Part shown: one piece after another, positions 20,098 to 30,092 of the stretch
Layout: every line of letters starts with the position of its first letter
Numbering within the stretch: the first letter of the stretch is position 1
Assembly: GCA_002255985.1 (NCBI GenBank)
Contig: NKIR01000001.1
Span: forward strand, 62,001-126,000
Reading direction: 5' to 3'
DNA: 64,000 nucleotides
From: Sphingomonadaceae bacterium PASS1
Lineage (GTDB): Bacteria; Pseudomonadota; Alphaproteobacteria; Sphingomonadales; Sphingomonadaceae
Notes under the pieces: generated by a model
The model's database searches: none
What the model was told of the DNA's origin: nothing
What the model saw: the letters and a program-made list of their open reading frames with translations, nothing else
Translations under genes and position numbers: made by a program

Positions 20098-21600
20098 ATG
20101 ACGAGCCTTTACGATGAGTTCCGGATTGCCGTCCACAGCGTGTGGAACCGCCGCTGGCTGGCGCTCGCCGTGGCTTGGGGCGTTTGCCTGATCGGCTGGC
20201 TCATCATCGCGATGATTCCCAACAAATATGAATCAAAAGCGCAAATTCAGATCCGGACGCAAACATTGTTGTCGGATCAGGTGGGCATTGACCCGCAGGA
20301 CCAGCGCAAGAATATCCAGCAAATTGGACAGACATTGATTTCATCGGGCAACCTCGAGAAGGTTATTCGCGGAACGGAACTTGGCGCTTCTGTTGCAACG
20401 CCTGCGGAGATGGCGGCCAAGATTGAGGCGCTGCGAACCAACATTGAAGTGAAGCCTGAACAAGATGATTTCTTTGCCATTTCGGTTAAGCAATCGAGCG
20501 GCAAGCTGGCGCGTGATATTGTACAAAAACTGATAGATGTCGCCGAAGACGACAGCATTGCGGGCGACCGCACGGAAATGGGCCAGACGCTGCGTTTCCT
20601 GGATGCGCAGATCGTCGACCGGACTAAAGAGCTTCAGGAAGCCGAAGCGAAGCGTGTTGCATATGAAACGCAGAACCTTGGCCTTTTGCCTGGCGTCGGT
20701 TCCGTGTCGCAGCGGATTGAAGCTTCTCGCGCTGAACTTGGCCAGATTGACTCGCAGCTTATTCAAGCCAGCAGCGCGCTGGCTGCACTGAACGGGCAGC
20801 TTGCAGGTACGCCATCGACATTGAACAGCCCAGCCATGGGCGGAGGCGCACCCACCGCGCTTGCCCAAGCACAGGGCGAACTCGCGTCCATGCGTGCCCG
20901 TGGGTTTACGGATCAACATCCAGATGTTGTCAGCATCAAAAGCCAGATCGCGAACCTGCGTGCACAGGGCGGCGGGGCATCGGGGGCTGGTGGAAATCGT
21001 TCCCCCAATCCAGCTTACAGCGCGCTTCAGTCGATGCGCGCCGAACGCCAAGCTGCCGTTACTGTGCTTCAAGCACGTAAAAGTGCACTGCAGTCAGATA
21101 TGACGCAACTGGCGGCAAAGCAGACGGCTGAGCCGGGCGTTGCTGCCGAATATCAGCGCATCAGCCGCGATTATGAGGTCAAGAAAGAGCAATATGACAA
21201 GCTGCTCGTCAACCGTGACCAGATAAGGTTGCGCGGTCAGGTGGAATCGCAAACCGATGCGGTACAGTTCCGTGTGGTAAAAGAACCATCATTCTCAAAC
21301 GTACCTGCCGCACCGAACCGGCCATTGCTGTTAGCGGCTATACTGATTGTTGGAATTGGCGCTGGTGTCGGTACGACTTTCGCCTTGGGCCATGTGCAGA
21401 CCAGCTTTCCCACAGCGGATAAGCTTGAAAAGGCGAGTGGTCTGCCGGTTATCGGTTCGATTTCGCAAATGCTGACAAGCGCGGAACGAACCCAGCGCAA
21501 ACAGAAGATGAAACTCTTTTATGGCGCGACTGGGGGCCTTTTCGGGTTTTGTGCGTTGCTGGTGGTTGCTGAGTTCGTCCAGCGCGGCTTAACGGCGTGA
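20098..21600 (+). CDS. XrtA-system chain-length determinant protein (Wzz-like)
   Basis: Inner-membrane co-polymerase that sets polysaccharide length. The 500 residues have an N-terminal membrane segment (about 21-40, LALAVAWGVCLIGWLIIAMI), a long periplasmic coiled-coil region (about 160-390), the Pro-rich motif SNVPAAPNRP just before a second membrane segment (about 408-428), and a third hydrophobic stretch at the C-terminus. No kinase domain is fused; the kinase is the next gene, 13 bases downstream. Length and layout match the PEP-CTERM-associated Wzz family. Confidence 0.9.
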   Translation: MTSLYDEFRIAVHSVWNRRWLALAVAWGVCLIGWLIIAMIPNKYESKAQIQIRTQTLLSDQVGIDPQDQRKNIQQIGQTLISSGNLEKVIRGTELGASVATPAEMAAKIEALRTNIEVKPEQDDFFAISVKQSSGKLARDIVQKLIDVAEDDSIAGDRTEMGQTLRFLDAQIVDRTKELQEAEAKRVAYETQNLGLLPGVGSVSQRIEASRAELGQIDSQLIQASSALAALNGQLAGTPSTLNSPAMGGGAPTALAQAQGELASMRARGFTDQHPDVVSIKSQIANLRAQGGGASGAGGNRSPNPAYSALQSMRAERQAAVTVLQARKSALQSDMTQLAAKQTAEPGVAAEYQRISRDYEVKKEQYDKLLVNRDQIRLRGQVESQTDAVQFRVVKEPSFSNVPAAPNRPLLLAAILIVGIGAGVGTTFALGHVQTSFPTADKLEKASGLPVIGSISQMLTSAERTQRKQKMKLFYGATGGLFGFCALLVVAEFVQRGLTA

Positions 21601-21613
21601 GAGGGCGAACGAC

Positions 21614-22546
21614 ATGAACAAGCATAGCTCCATCAAATCCAAAGGCTCACTGATTGAACGGGCGTCCGAATTATATGATTTCGGTGCGGCTTTTCGCAAT
21701 GGTTCGGGCAACGCGCCGGAGCAGGTAGGGGAAGGTGAGCCGGCAGTGGAAGCAATTGCTGAAGCTGCTGTGCCAAAACCTCCCGCGACCGTTGTGCCGC
21801 ATCAGCAAGCGACCTTTGCCGCAATTGACCGGGCCCGTCTTGCATCGTGCAATTTGATCGTTCCGGACGGACCAGTAACTGGCCTATCCGAAGAATTTCG
21901 CATCGTTAAGCGTCAGCTTTTGCTTGCTGCGCGCGGCGGCAAGGGTGTCGACGCGGTACCGCATGGTGAACGCATCCTTGTTTGTTCTGCCAATCCCGAC
22001 GAAGGCAAAACCTATTGCGCAATCAATCTCGCGCTGTCGATGGCGAGCGAGAAGGACAATCGCGTTTTACTCATCGATGCCGATTTCGCAAAACCAAGCG
22101 TATTGAAAACGCTGGGTATCGAAAATCGCGCTGGTTTGATGGATGCTTTGGCCGATGGCACATGTGACGTTGAGTCATTGGTCATTGCCACCGACATTCC
22201 AGGGTTATCGATCCTGCCGGCGGGCAGCCACACGCATCATGATACCGAATATCTGGCGGCTTCGCGGACAGCGGACATTATCGATCAATTGACGCGGCAT
22301 GATCCTTCGCGGATCATCATTTTTGATTCGCCGCCAGCACTGGCTGCGTCGCCTGCGTCTGTCCTTGCCCTGCATGTCGGGCAGACGTTGATGGTCGTCC
22401 ACGCGGATGTGACAACAGACAGCGCCCTGCGTGATGCTCTTAGCCTGCTGAACGGGTGCGAGCATGTACAACTGCTGCTGAACCGAACCAAATTCTCCCC
22501 GACAGGACGCCGGTTTGGAAACTACTACGGATACGGAGCATCATGA
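21614..22546 (+). CDS. XrtA-system tyrosine autokinase (BY-kinase)
   Basis: Cytoplasmic bacterial tyrosine kinase partner of the Wzz-like protein. The 310 residues carry Walker A CSANPDEGKTYCA (about 124-136), Walker A' VLLIDADFAKPS (about 151-162) and Walker B IIIFDSPPA. The tail NYYGYGAS holds a small tyrosine cluster suited to autophosphorylation. The first 70 residues are low-complexity. The stop overlaps the start of the barrel gene (ATGATG), so translation is likely coupled. Confidence 0.92.
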   Translation: MNKHSSIKSKGSLIERASELYDFGAAFRNGSGNAPEQVGEGEPAVEAIAEAAVPKPPATVVPHQQATFAAIDRARLASCNLIVPDGPVTGLSEEFRIVKRQLLLAARGGKGVDAVPHGERILVCSANPDEGKTYCAINLALSMASEKDNRVLLIDADFAKPSVLKTLGIENRAGLMDALADGTCDVESLVIATDIPGLSILPAGSHTHHDTEYLAASRTADIIDQLTRHDPSRIIIFDSPPALAASPASVLALHVGQTLMVVHADVTTDSALRDALSLLNGCEHVQLLLNRTKFSPTGRRFGNYYGYGAS

Positions 22547-24252
22547 TGCTCAAGCCGTTATTCAAATCCCTTCTTGTGGCAGGGGTCATGCTGATGCCAG
22601 CCCACGCAATGGCGCAACAGATCAATTCTGATTGGTCGCCCGCGGACAGTTCCTACAGTGATGCCGGGACTGCGGAGCCAGTGTCCGAAGCGCCTGTCCA
22701 GAAATCCCGTGGAGGTCGTCAGGGCCCACGCGTTGACGTCACGCCTTATATCGAAGCGCAGCAGGTGATTGTTGCTGATTTGAAAAATGGTGGTGACGTC
22801 CTGACCTATTCGACGGTCGCCGCTGGCATCGATGCGTCGGTTGCCACACGACAGGCCCAAGCGCAGGTCAGTCTGCGTTATGAACGGCGTATCGGTTACG
22901 ATAATGGTGTTGCCGATCAGGATAATGTGACCGGACTTGCGCGCGGATCGCTGGCGCTCACGCGGAACTTCAGCGTTGAAGCTGGCGGTGTCGCCGCGCG
23001 GACGCGCGTTGATGGCCGGGGTGCTGCGCCGACCAATCTGGTGGGCAATCCCGACAATGTGACTCAGGTCTATTCGGTTTACGCTGGACCAACTTTCACC
23101 TCACAAGTCGGCGATCTCACTGTCAACGCAGCCTATCGCGCCGGTTATACGAAGGTCGAGAACCAGAACAATGTCGTGTTGCCTGCTGGCCAGCAGCGCT
23201 TTGACCAGTTTGACGATAGTGTTAGCCAAGTTGCTACCGCGTCTGTTGGCATGCAGCCCGGTGTGCTTCCAATTGGTTGGGCGGTCAGCGGAAGCTGGCA
23301 GCATGAAGATGCAGGTCAACTCGACAACCGCTTCGACAGCAAATTTGCGCGCGCTGATATAACCGTTCCAATTTCGCCATATTTCGCTGTTGTCGGCGGG
23401 GTCGGATATGAAAACATCACGATCAGCGAACGCGATGCCGTGCGCGATACAGCGGGCAATGCTGTTGTCGGCAGCGATGGTCGATTGGTCACGGATGCCG
23501 CATCGCCGCGCCTTGTAGCCTATCAAACCGATGGGTTGATCTGGGATGTCGGCGTGTCATGGCGTCCAAGCCCCCGTACCTCGTTTGAGGCACGGTATGG
23601 TCGGCGCTATGGGTCGGATAGCTATATCGGCAGCTTAAGTTATCAGCCGGGTCGCGACTGGGCGGTCAACGTGTCCGTTTACGACACTGTTTCGGGCTTT
23701 GGCAGTTCGCTGAACAATAGCCTGGCGTCCTTGCCAACGCAGTTTCGGAGTGCGCGAAACCCGTTGTCTGGTGACATTAGCGGTTGTGCCTTTGGCCAGA
23801 CCGGCGGCTTTTGTTTGGATAATGCGTTACAAAATGCGTCGTCAGCTGCGTTCCGTCAGCGCGGTGTTTCGGCGGCTTTCAGTGGCACCAATGGCGGCTG
23901 GGATAGCGGCGTTGCTGTTGGATATAACCAGCGCAAATTTATCGCATCGCAGATTGGTGCGCAGGCGCAAATTGACGGTCTGAAGAACGACAATTATTAC
24001 GCTGTCGCTTATCTTGGAACAAACATCGACCGTCGGACGCGCTTTGAATCCAATGTGTACGCAAGCTATTTTGATCCCGGCGCTGCCGGAGCGCCCGATG
24101 CGCTCTCAACAGGCGCCAATGCCGCGCTCTACCGTCAGATTATTCGGGGATTGTCTGCATCTGCGGCGGTTGGTCTCGACAGTTACAAGCAAGAAGATTT
24201 AGATGGCGAGCTGACAGCCTCTGCGCTGCTTGGCCTGCGCTACAGTTTCTAA
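22543..24252 (+). CDS. XrtA-system outer-membrane beta-barrel protein
   Basis: A 569-residue exported protein. A signal peptide ends at AHAMAQ, followed by a short Pro/Ser-rich part and a long body of alternating strands rich in aromatic residues (YERRIGYDNG, AYRAGYTKVE, FEARYGRRYGSDSY), ending LGLRYSF with the C-terminal Phe expected of barrels. It resembles the uncharacterised barrel found in PEP-CTERM/XrtA loci, possibly the outer-membrane pore or an anchor for polysaccharide. A second ATG at 22546 is an alternative start. Specific function is unproven. Confidence 0.85.
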   Translation: MMLKPLFKSLLVAGVMLMPAHAMAQQINSDWSPADSSYSDAGTAEPVSEAPVQKSRGGRQGPRVDVTPYIEAQQVIVADLKNGGDVLTYSTVAAGIDASVATRQAQAQVSLRYERRIGYDNGVADQDNVTGLARGSLALTRNFSVEAGGVAARTRVDGRGAAPTNLVGNPDNVTQVYSVYAGPTFTSQVGDLTVNAAYRAGYTKVENQNNVVLPAGQQRFDQFDDSVSQVATASVGMQPGVLPIGWAVSGSWQHEDAGQLDNRFDSKFARADITVPISPYFAVVGGVGYENITISERDAVRDTAGNAVVGSDGRLVTDAASPRLVAYQTDGLIWDVGVSWRPSPRTSFEARYGRRYGSDSYIGSLSYQPGRDWAVNVSVYDTVSGFGSSLNNSLASLPTQFRSARNPLSGDISGCAFGQTGGFCLDNALQNASSAAFRQRGVSAAFSGTNGGWDSGVAVGYNQRKFIASQIGAQAQIDGLKNDNYYAVAYLGTNIDRRTRFESNVYASYFDPGAAGAPDALSTGANAALYRQIIRGLSASAAVGLDSYKQEDLDGELTASALLGLRYSF

Positions 24253-24266
24253 AAGGCAATCTAGCA

Positions 24267-25412
24267 ATGTACGATCAATTTTACGGTCTCACCGGTCGCC
24301 CGTTTCAGCTGACCCCTGATCCGCATTATTATTTTGAAAGCATCACGCATCGCAAAGCGCTGTCCTATCTGGGATATGGCTTGGCGCAGGGTGAAGGCTT
24401 CATTGTGATAACGGGCGAAGTCGGTGCAGGCAAATCAACGCTCGTTAGCCATTTGATGCAGTCGGTCGACAAAACGCGGCTAACAGCGGCAACGATTGTC
24501 ACCAGCCATTTGGACGGCCTTGATCTGGTCCATATGGCTGCGGCGGCCTTTGGTATCGATACAAGGGGACTTGACAAGGCATCTACGCTGAAGAGCATCG
24601 AAAACTTCCTACATGCAGAAGCGCGCACCGGTCGCCGTTGCTTGTTGGTCGTTGATGAAGCACAAAATCTGTCAATCGATGCGCTTGAAGAACTGCGCAT
24701 GTTATCGAACTTCCAGCTGGGTTCGTCTGCGTTGCTGCAGATATTCCTTTTGGGTCAGCCGGAGTTTCGTGATCTTGTGCGTGATGCGCCGGAGCTCGAG
24801 CAGCTTCGCCAACGCGTGATCGCCACGCACCATCTTGAACCCATGCACGCGAAGGAAGTCGAACCATATATCATCCACCGCTTGTCGCGTGCGGGCTGGA
24901 ACGGAAATCCATCCTTTACCCCCGATTCCTTTGCGACCCTTTTTGACGAAACGGGCGGCATGCCGCGCAAGTTAAATACGCTGATGAACCGTGTCATGCT
25001 GATGGGCGCTGTCGAGCAAACTACGCGAATTGACGCGCCCCTCGTCGAGGCAGTTGTTGCAGATATGGCGGGCAAACCCTTTGCGTATGAAGAACCGCTT
25101 TGGGCCACTCGAGAGCCTGAAATGGAGATTGTGGCCGAAATCGAAGCCGCCCTTGCGTCCGTTGCCGAAGTTGAACCAGCGCTTGACGAAATCAAAGCAT
25201 TCACTGCGGACGCCAAAGCGGTCGAGGAAGTAGGTCGCATTGAAACGCCTGCTTTCGATGCCGAAGTCCTCATCTCGCGCATCGCCGCGCTCGAACAGCG
25301 CGTGTCCGAACAGGATGACGCTTTACGCCGCGTTCTGTCCACCATGATCGATTGGATGGACAAAGAAGGCAATGTTGAGGCGCGGTTGGGACATAAAAAC
25401 GAAGCGGCTTGA
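24267..25412 (+). CDS. XrtA-system AAA ATPase (ExeA/GspA-like)
   Basis: A 381-residue ATPase of the secretion-ATPase type found in PEP-CTERM loci. It has MYDQFYGLTGRPFQLTPDPH at the start (typical of this family), Walker A ITGEVGAGKSTLV (about 48-60), Walker B CLLVVDEAQN (about 125-134) and a sensor region GMPRKLNTLMNR. The last 100 residues are acidic and end in a predicted short coiled coil (RIAALEQRVSEQDDALRRV). Its role in polymer assembly is not established. It lies 14 bases after the barrel gene. Confidence 0.9.
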   Translation: MYDQFYGLTGRPFQLTPDPHYYFESITHRKALSYLGYGLAQGEGFIVITGEVGAGKSTLVSHLMQSVDKTRLTAATIVTSHLDGLDLVHMAAAAFGIDTRGLDKASTLKSIENFLHAEARTGRRCLLVVDEAQNLSIDALEELRMLSNFQLGSSALLQIFLLGQPEFRDLVRDAPELEQLRQRVIATHHLEPMHAKEVEPYIIHRLSRAGWNGNPSFTPDSFATLFDETGGMPRKLNTLMNRVMLMGAVEQTTRIDAPLVEAVVADMAGKPFAYEEPLWATREPEMEIVAEIEAALASVAEVEPALDEIKAFTADAKAVEEVGRIETPAFDAEVLISRIAALEQRVSEQDDALRRVLSTMIDWMDKEGNVEARLGHKNEAA

Positions 25413-25445
25413 CGCCCTTGGCGCGAATGAAAGGATGAATGGCTG

Positions 25446-26291
25446 GTGCGTAACGCGATTTCCGTCGACGTTGAAGACTGGTTCCAGGTGGGCGCGTTCG
25501 AAACCGTTATCGCACGCGACAACTGGGCTACGCTTGAATGCCGTGTGGAGCGCAACACTGATGCCGTTTTGGAACTATTCAACGAAGCTGGCGTAAAAGC
25601 GACCTTCTTCGCGCTTGGTTGGGTCGGCGAACGATATCCTGCATTGATGCGCCGCGTGGTGGATGCCGGGCATGAAATCGCCAGCCACGGTTACAGCCAT
25701 GATCGGGTATTCACTTTCACCCCGCAGCAATTTGCCGATGACATCGCGAAGACGCAGAACATCCTCGAAGATGCAACTGGCCACGCTGTGACCGGTTACC
25801 GCGCACCCAGCTTTTCCATCGATCAACGTACACCATGGGCCCACGAGATTTTGGCGGAGCACGGCTATGCCTATTCATCGAGCGTGGCGCCCATCAAGCA
25901 CGACCATTATGGCTGGGCGTCGGCCCAGCGTTTCGCATTCCGTCCGGTGTCGGGCAGCAATTTTGTCGAGATGCCGGTCACGACGGTTGAGCTGGGGTCG
26001 AGGCGCCTTGCCGCTGGCGGCGGCGGTTTCTTCCGGATTTTGCCTTACGCCTTTTCGAAGTGGGCGTTGCGTAAAGTGAATGTCCATGATTGCCGGCCAG
26101 CAATCATCTATTTCCATCCATGGGAAATTGATCCCGGCCAACCCCGCGTGGCAAATGCGCCGCTCAAGTCAAAGCTGCGGCATTATACGCGGCTTAACAA
26201 TATGGCCGACAAATTGCGGCGGCTAACCGGCGACTTTCAATGGGAACGGTTGGATGCCATTGCAGCGTTGGAGCGGGCGCGGCTGTCATGA
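25446..26291 (+). CDS. XrtA-system polysaccharide deacetylase
   Basis: NodB-fold carbohydrate esterase predicted to remove acetyl groups from the polymer. Starting at GTG 25446, the 281 residues have ISVDVEDWFQVGAFE (metal-site Asp pair), HEIASHGYSHDRV (the two metal His) and VTGYRAPSFSID. It lacks a signal peptide, as is usual for the PEP-CTERM-associated subfamily, so the site of action is unclear. Its stop overlaps the next start (ATGA). Confidence 0.9.
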   Translation: MRNAISVDVEDWFQVGAFETVIARDNWATLECRVERNTDAVLELFNEAGVKATFFALGWVGERYPALMRRVVDAGHEIASHGYSHDRVFTFTPQQFADDIAKTQNILEDATGHAVTGYRAPSFSIDQRTPWAHEILAEHGYAYSSSVAPIKHDHYGWASAQRFAFRPVSGSNFVEMPVTTVELGSRRLAAGGGGFFRILPYAFSKWALRKVNVHDCRPAIIYFHPWEIDPGQPRVANAPLKSKLRHYTRLNNMADKLRRLTGDFQWERLDAIAALERARLS

Positions 26292-27361
26292 ACGCGCCCT
26301 TGTTACGGCAACAGACGACGGTGCGGCTGGCAGATTTATCCGATCCAGCCGAGGTTGCGTCGCTTGAAAAATGGCTTGCGGTTCAACCCGATGCCTTGCC
26401 GTTCCACCAACCCAATTGGCTTATGGCTGTCGAGCAAGGTACCGGCCAACAAGCGTATATGTTGGTTGCACAATCACATGACGGCATAGCGGGGGTGCTA
26501 CCATTCCATCTGATACATTCGCCTATGTTCGGGCGTGCGCTTGTTTCGTCGGGCTTTGCCGTCGGCGGGGGTATCTTGACGCGTGATCCAGCAGCGGGAC
26601 GCCGTCTGGCAGCAGAGATATGTGTACTTGCCGAACGATGGAGTTGCCCATCGGTGGAACTCCGCGGCGGCTGGCTGCCCCGGGGCCAGCGTTGGACCGA
26701 AAAACGTAATGCATACGCCAATTTTATCAGGCCATTGCAAGCCGATGACGATGCGGAGCTTTTGGCGATTCCGCGTAAGCAGCGCGCCGAAGTGCGCAAG
26801 GCGTTGGATAATGGGCTGACTTTCGAGATTGGTCGTACAGCCCGTGATATCGACTGGCATTACGCCACCTATGCCGAAAGTGTCCGAAATCTTGGAACGC
26901 CGGTTTTCCCAAAAAGCCTGATGGAAGCTACGCTGCGGCAATTTGGCGCGGATGCCGATATCTTAACCGTGCTGCACGACGGCAGGCCAGTGGCGAGCGT
27001 CATGAGCCTGTATCACCGCGCGACGGTTATGCCCTATTGGGGCGGGGGCGTGTGGGACGCGCGTCGGCTTCGTGCCAATGACCTTATGTATTATGCGTTG
27101 ATGAACCACGCGCGGCAAAGGGGATGCATGCATTTCGATTTTGGCCGTTCAAAGGTGGGATCAGGCGCATATCATTTTAAGAAAAGCTGGGGGTTTGAAC
27201 CGGAGCCACTGGCCTATGCGTTCTACACACATGATGGTCAGGTCCCGCGTGATATCAATCCCAATAGCCCTAAATACCGGGCGCAAATCGCCCTTTGGCA
27301 GAAACTGCCATTGGCCGTGACCAACCGGCTCGGCCCATGGATTTCCAGAGGCCTCGGATGA
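26288..27361 (+). CDS. XrtA-system FemAB-like acyltransferase
   Basis: A 357-residue protein of the FemAB/GNAT-like fold found in PEP-CTERM/XrtA loci. Visible conserved parts are FHQPNWLMAVEQGTG, IPRKQRAEVRKALDNGL, GTPVFPKSLMEATLRQFG and HFDFGRSKVGSGAYHFKKSW. Relatives transfer aminoacyl groups to peptidoglycan peptides; here the target may be the polysaccharide, but this is not shown. The ATG at 26288 overlaps the deacetylase stop and its own stop overlaps the next start, so three genes are tightly coupled. Confidence 0.88.
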   Translation: MNAPLLRQQTTVRLADLSDPAEVASLEKWLAVQPDALPFHQPNWLMAVEQGTGQQAYMLVAQSHDGIAGVLPFHLIHSPMFGRALVSSGFAVGGGILTRDPAAGRRLAAEICVLAERWSCPSVELRGGWLPRGQRWTEKRNAYANFIRPLQADDDAELLAIPRKQRAEVRKALDNGLTFEIGRTARDIDWHYATYAESVRNLGTPVFPKSLMEATLRQFGADADILTVLHDGRPVASVMSLYHRATVMPYWGGGVWDARRLRANDLMYYALMNHARQRGCMHFDFGRSKVGSGAYHFKKSWGFEPEPLAYAFYTHDGQVPRDINPNSPKYRAQIALWQKLPLAVTNRLGPWISRGLG

Positions 27362-28557
27362 TGCAGGAGATACTGTTTCTCGCGCATCGTGTTCCATGGC
27401 CGCCCGACAGGGGCGACAAGATCCGGTCGCATCATATCCTGAATTATCTCGCTGAAATGGCACCGGTGCATATCGGCGCCTTCGCTGATAATTACCACGA
27501 TATGGGGTTCGCTGCCGCAATGGGTGCAAGCGTCGCGTCCAGCCATGTTGAAATCCGAAGCAAGCCGACATGGCTGGCGGGTGCTGAGGCCATGCTTATG
27601 GGAAAGCCGGTTTCCATCGCCAGCTTTGCCAGCGCGTCAATGGCGGCATGGGTTCGCGGCGTGCTGGCATCGCGCCCGATTAACCACATTTTATGTTTCT
27701 CCGGCCAAATGGCGCAATATGTTCCAGCTGACTTTACCGGTCGTTTCGTCATGGACTTTGTCGATGTCGATAGCGCCAAGTTTGAAAGCTACGCCGATAC
27801 GGGCAATCCGGTCATGCGTTGGGTTAATGCGCGGGAAGGGCGATTGCTCTCGGCATTCGAACGCGATGTCGCAATGCGCGCAGATGTAAGCCTGTTCGTC
27901 AGCGATGCAGAGGCCGGGCTTTTTCGCGCCCGAAGTGGCGTCAGCGCGGTTCGCGCGCTTGGCAACGGCATCGATTCGGTCTTTTATGATCCGGAAGGCG
28001 CCTTCCGTAGGCTTCATCCGCCCTTTGCTGATGCGTTAATCGTCTTCACTGGACAGATGGATTACCGCCCGAATATTGAGGCTGTGACGATATTCGCGAC
28101 CGAAGCGATGCCCATCATTCGGGCCGCCAATCCTGAAGCAACCTTTGCCATTGTTGGCCGTAATCCCACTGCTGCCGTGTCTGGTCTGTCGGCTTTGCCG
28201 GGGGTACAAGTCACTGGCGCAGTAGATGACGTCCGCAGTTGGCTCGCCGCCGCCGATGTTGTGGTCGCGCCGCTGCGCACGGCGCGTGGTATCCAGAATA
28301 AAGTGCTTGAGGCGATGGGGATGGGAAAGCCCGTTGTGGCTTCTCCAGCTGCGGCAGAGGGCATAGATGCACAGGCAGGTACCCATTTCTATGTCGAGGA
28401 TAATGCTCAGGCAGAAGCCGCGCGGGTGTGCGCTTTGCTTGCGGATGCGAAAGCGATGCAACGGGTCGGCCGTGCGGCACGGGCGCATGTCATTGCGCAT
28501 TATGGATGGGACCAGCAGCTCGCGCCACTCAAGCAAGTAATAAGCGAGATTCCATGA
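27358..28557 (+). CDS. XrtA-system GT4-like glycosyltransferase
   Basis: A 399-residue GT-B glycosyltransferase. The N-terminus EILFLAHRVPWPPDRGDKIR is the hallmark of the PEP-CTERM-associated subfamily. The C-terminal donor part has VFTGQMDYRPNIEAV, PLRTARGIQNKVLEAMGMGK (the donor-binding Glu region) and KPVVASPAAAEGI. The start overlaps the FemAB stop (ATGATG) and the stop overlaps xrtA (ATGA). Which sugar it adds is unknown. Confidence 0.9.
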   Translation: MMQEILFLAHRVPWPPDRGDKIRSHHILNYLAEMAPVHIGAFADNYHDMGFAAAMGASVASSHVEIRSKPTWLAGAEAMLMGKPVSIASFASASMAAWVRGVLASRPINHILCFSGQMAQYVPADFTGRFVMDFVDVDSAKFESYADTGNPVMRWVNAREGRLLSAFERDVAMRADVSLFVSDAEAGLFRARSGVSAVRALGNGIDSVFYDPEGAFRRLHPPFADALIVFTGQMDYRPNIEAVTIFATEAMPIIRAANPEATFAIVGRNPTAAVSGLSALPGVQVTGAVDDVRSWLAAADVVVAPLRTARGIQNKVLEAMGMGKPVVASPAAAEGIDAQAGTHFYVEDNAQAEAARVCALLADAKAMQRVGRAARAHVIAHYGWDQQLAPLKQVISEIP

Positions 28558-30083
28558 CCTTTGCATCAACCTTGCAAAGTTTGGCCGCGCGATCTGCGAT
28601 GACGCGATGGCAACGAGCGCTGATTGGGCTTGGCATTGCATGGGGCCTGTTGCTTGTCATATTCCGGCAGGATGCAGCCGACATGGCAGGTATCTGGTGG
28701 AACAGCTCGACCTTCAACCATTGCCTTCTGATCGTGCCAGTCCTCGGATGGCTGGTGCACCAGCGCAAAGAGCAATTGGCGGCACTCACACCGCAATCCT
28801 GGGCACCTGGGCTGATGTATGTCGCAGCGGGCGCTTTTGGGTGGCTGCTTGGTGATGCTGCAGCGCTTGCGGTTGCCCGACAGCTCGGGCTGATCATGAT
28901 GTTGCAGGGTGCCGTGGTTTTGATGTTTGGCCCAAATGTCGCGCGCGGGTTGCTATTCCCCTTATTCTACATGTTCTTCCTGCTGCCTATTGGCGAAGAG
29001 GTTGTGCCAGTCCTTCAGACGGTTACGGCGCAAATGTGCATGACATTGCTGGGCTGGGTTGGCATCCCCGCGCGTCTCGACGGGATATTCATCACGACGC
29101 CAACCGGCTATTTCCGCGTCGCTGAGGCATGTTCAGGCGTAAAATTCCTCATCGCGATGATGGCTTACGGTGTTCTTGTTGCCAATCTGTGTTTCAACAG
29201 TTGGCCGCGCCGTGTTGCATTTCTGGTGGTCTGCGTCGCCGTGCCGATATTGGCGAACGGGGTGCGTGCATTTTCAACAATTTACATCGCGCATGTCCAA
29301 GGCATCGGATTCGCCGCCAGCCTTGACCATGTGATCTATGGCTTGGTGTTTTTCGGCATCGTCATTGCTCTGGTAATGGCGGCAGGCTGGCGCTTTTTTG
29401 ACCGCCGACCTGATGCGGATGCATTTGACCCCGCCCTGCTTCAGGGACCTGTTCGACACACGCTAAGCATCAAGCAGGCCCTGGGTGCTTTATTGCTGGC
29501 CGCCTTGGTACCTTTTGGCTGGTCGGCGTATGTGTCCGCCCGTTCGTCGCCCGTTCCAGACCGTATCGTCCTGCCCAATGTGGTGGGGTGGGACATCGTT
29601 CCTTATAGTCCCAAGGTTCATTGGATGCCGCGTTTTGTGGAAGCGAGCCACTATCTTTCGGGGCGCTACCGCAACGCTGCGGGGCAGGAGGCTGACCTGT
29701 TTGTTGTGGTGTACGACCGGCAGAGCGAAGGCCGCGAACTGGTCGGGTTCGGACAAGGCGCGGTGGACCCTAATGGTCATTGGTCATGGTCCGCAAATCT
29801 GCCTGCACCGGCATCAGGACGCGCCGAACGTATCCAAACAAAGGGCGCGGTCCGTGACGTTGTAAGCTTCTACCGCGTGAACGGGGTGACAACCGGATCG
29901 GCAGCGCGCGTAAAGCTCGCAACGCTTCAGGCACGGCTGTTAAATGGCAATCAACAGGCGGTTGCCATTCTTGTTTCTGCAGAGAACGAGGCGGACACAC
30001 CCGCGCGTCCGGTCGTCGATGTATTTGTCTCCGCCTTGGGCGATGTTGATAAAGTGGCTGACCGCTTCGCCGGTTTACGTTAG
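28554..30083 (+). CDS. xrtA: Exosortase A fused to an EpsI domain
   Basis: Inner-membrane cysteine transpeptidase predicted to cut PEP-CTERM sorting signals and hand proteins on to the envelope. The 509 residues comprise an N-terminal exosortase domain of about eight membrane segments (1-285) with the active-site Cys193 (EACSGVKFL), Arg238 (ANGVRAF) and His259 (LDHVIYG). A C-terminal EpsI-like periplasmic domain follows (about 310-509). All three catalytic residues are present. It is embedded in the polysaccharide genes with ATGA coupling upstream. Confidence 0.94.
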   Translation: MTFASTLQSLAARSAMTRWQRALIGLGIAWGLLLVIFRQDAADMAGIWWNSSTFNHCLLIVPVLGWLVHQRKEQLAALTPQSWAPGLMYVAAGAFGWLLGDAAALAVARQLGLIMMLQGAVVLMFGPNVARGLLFPLFYMFFLLPIGEEVVPVLQTVTAQMCMTLLGWVGIPARLDGIFITTPTGYFRVAEACSGVKFLIAMMAYGVLVANLCFNSWPRRVAFLVVCVAVPILANGVRAFSTIYIAHVQGIGFAASLDHVIYGLVFFGIVIALVMAAGWRFFDRRPDADAFDPALLQGPVRHTLSIKQALGALLLAALVPFGWSAYVSARSSPVPDRIVLPNVVGWDIVPYSPKVHWMPRFVEASHYLSGRYRNAAGQEADLFVVVYDRQSEGRELVGFGQGAVDPNGHWSWSANLPAPASGRAERIQTKGAVRDVVSFYRVNGVTTGSAARVKLATLQARLLNGNQQAVAILVSAENEADTPARPVVDVFVSALGDVDKVADRFAGLR

Positions 30084-30092
30084 AGGCGCGGC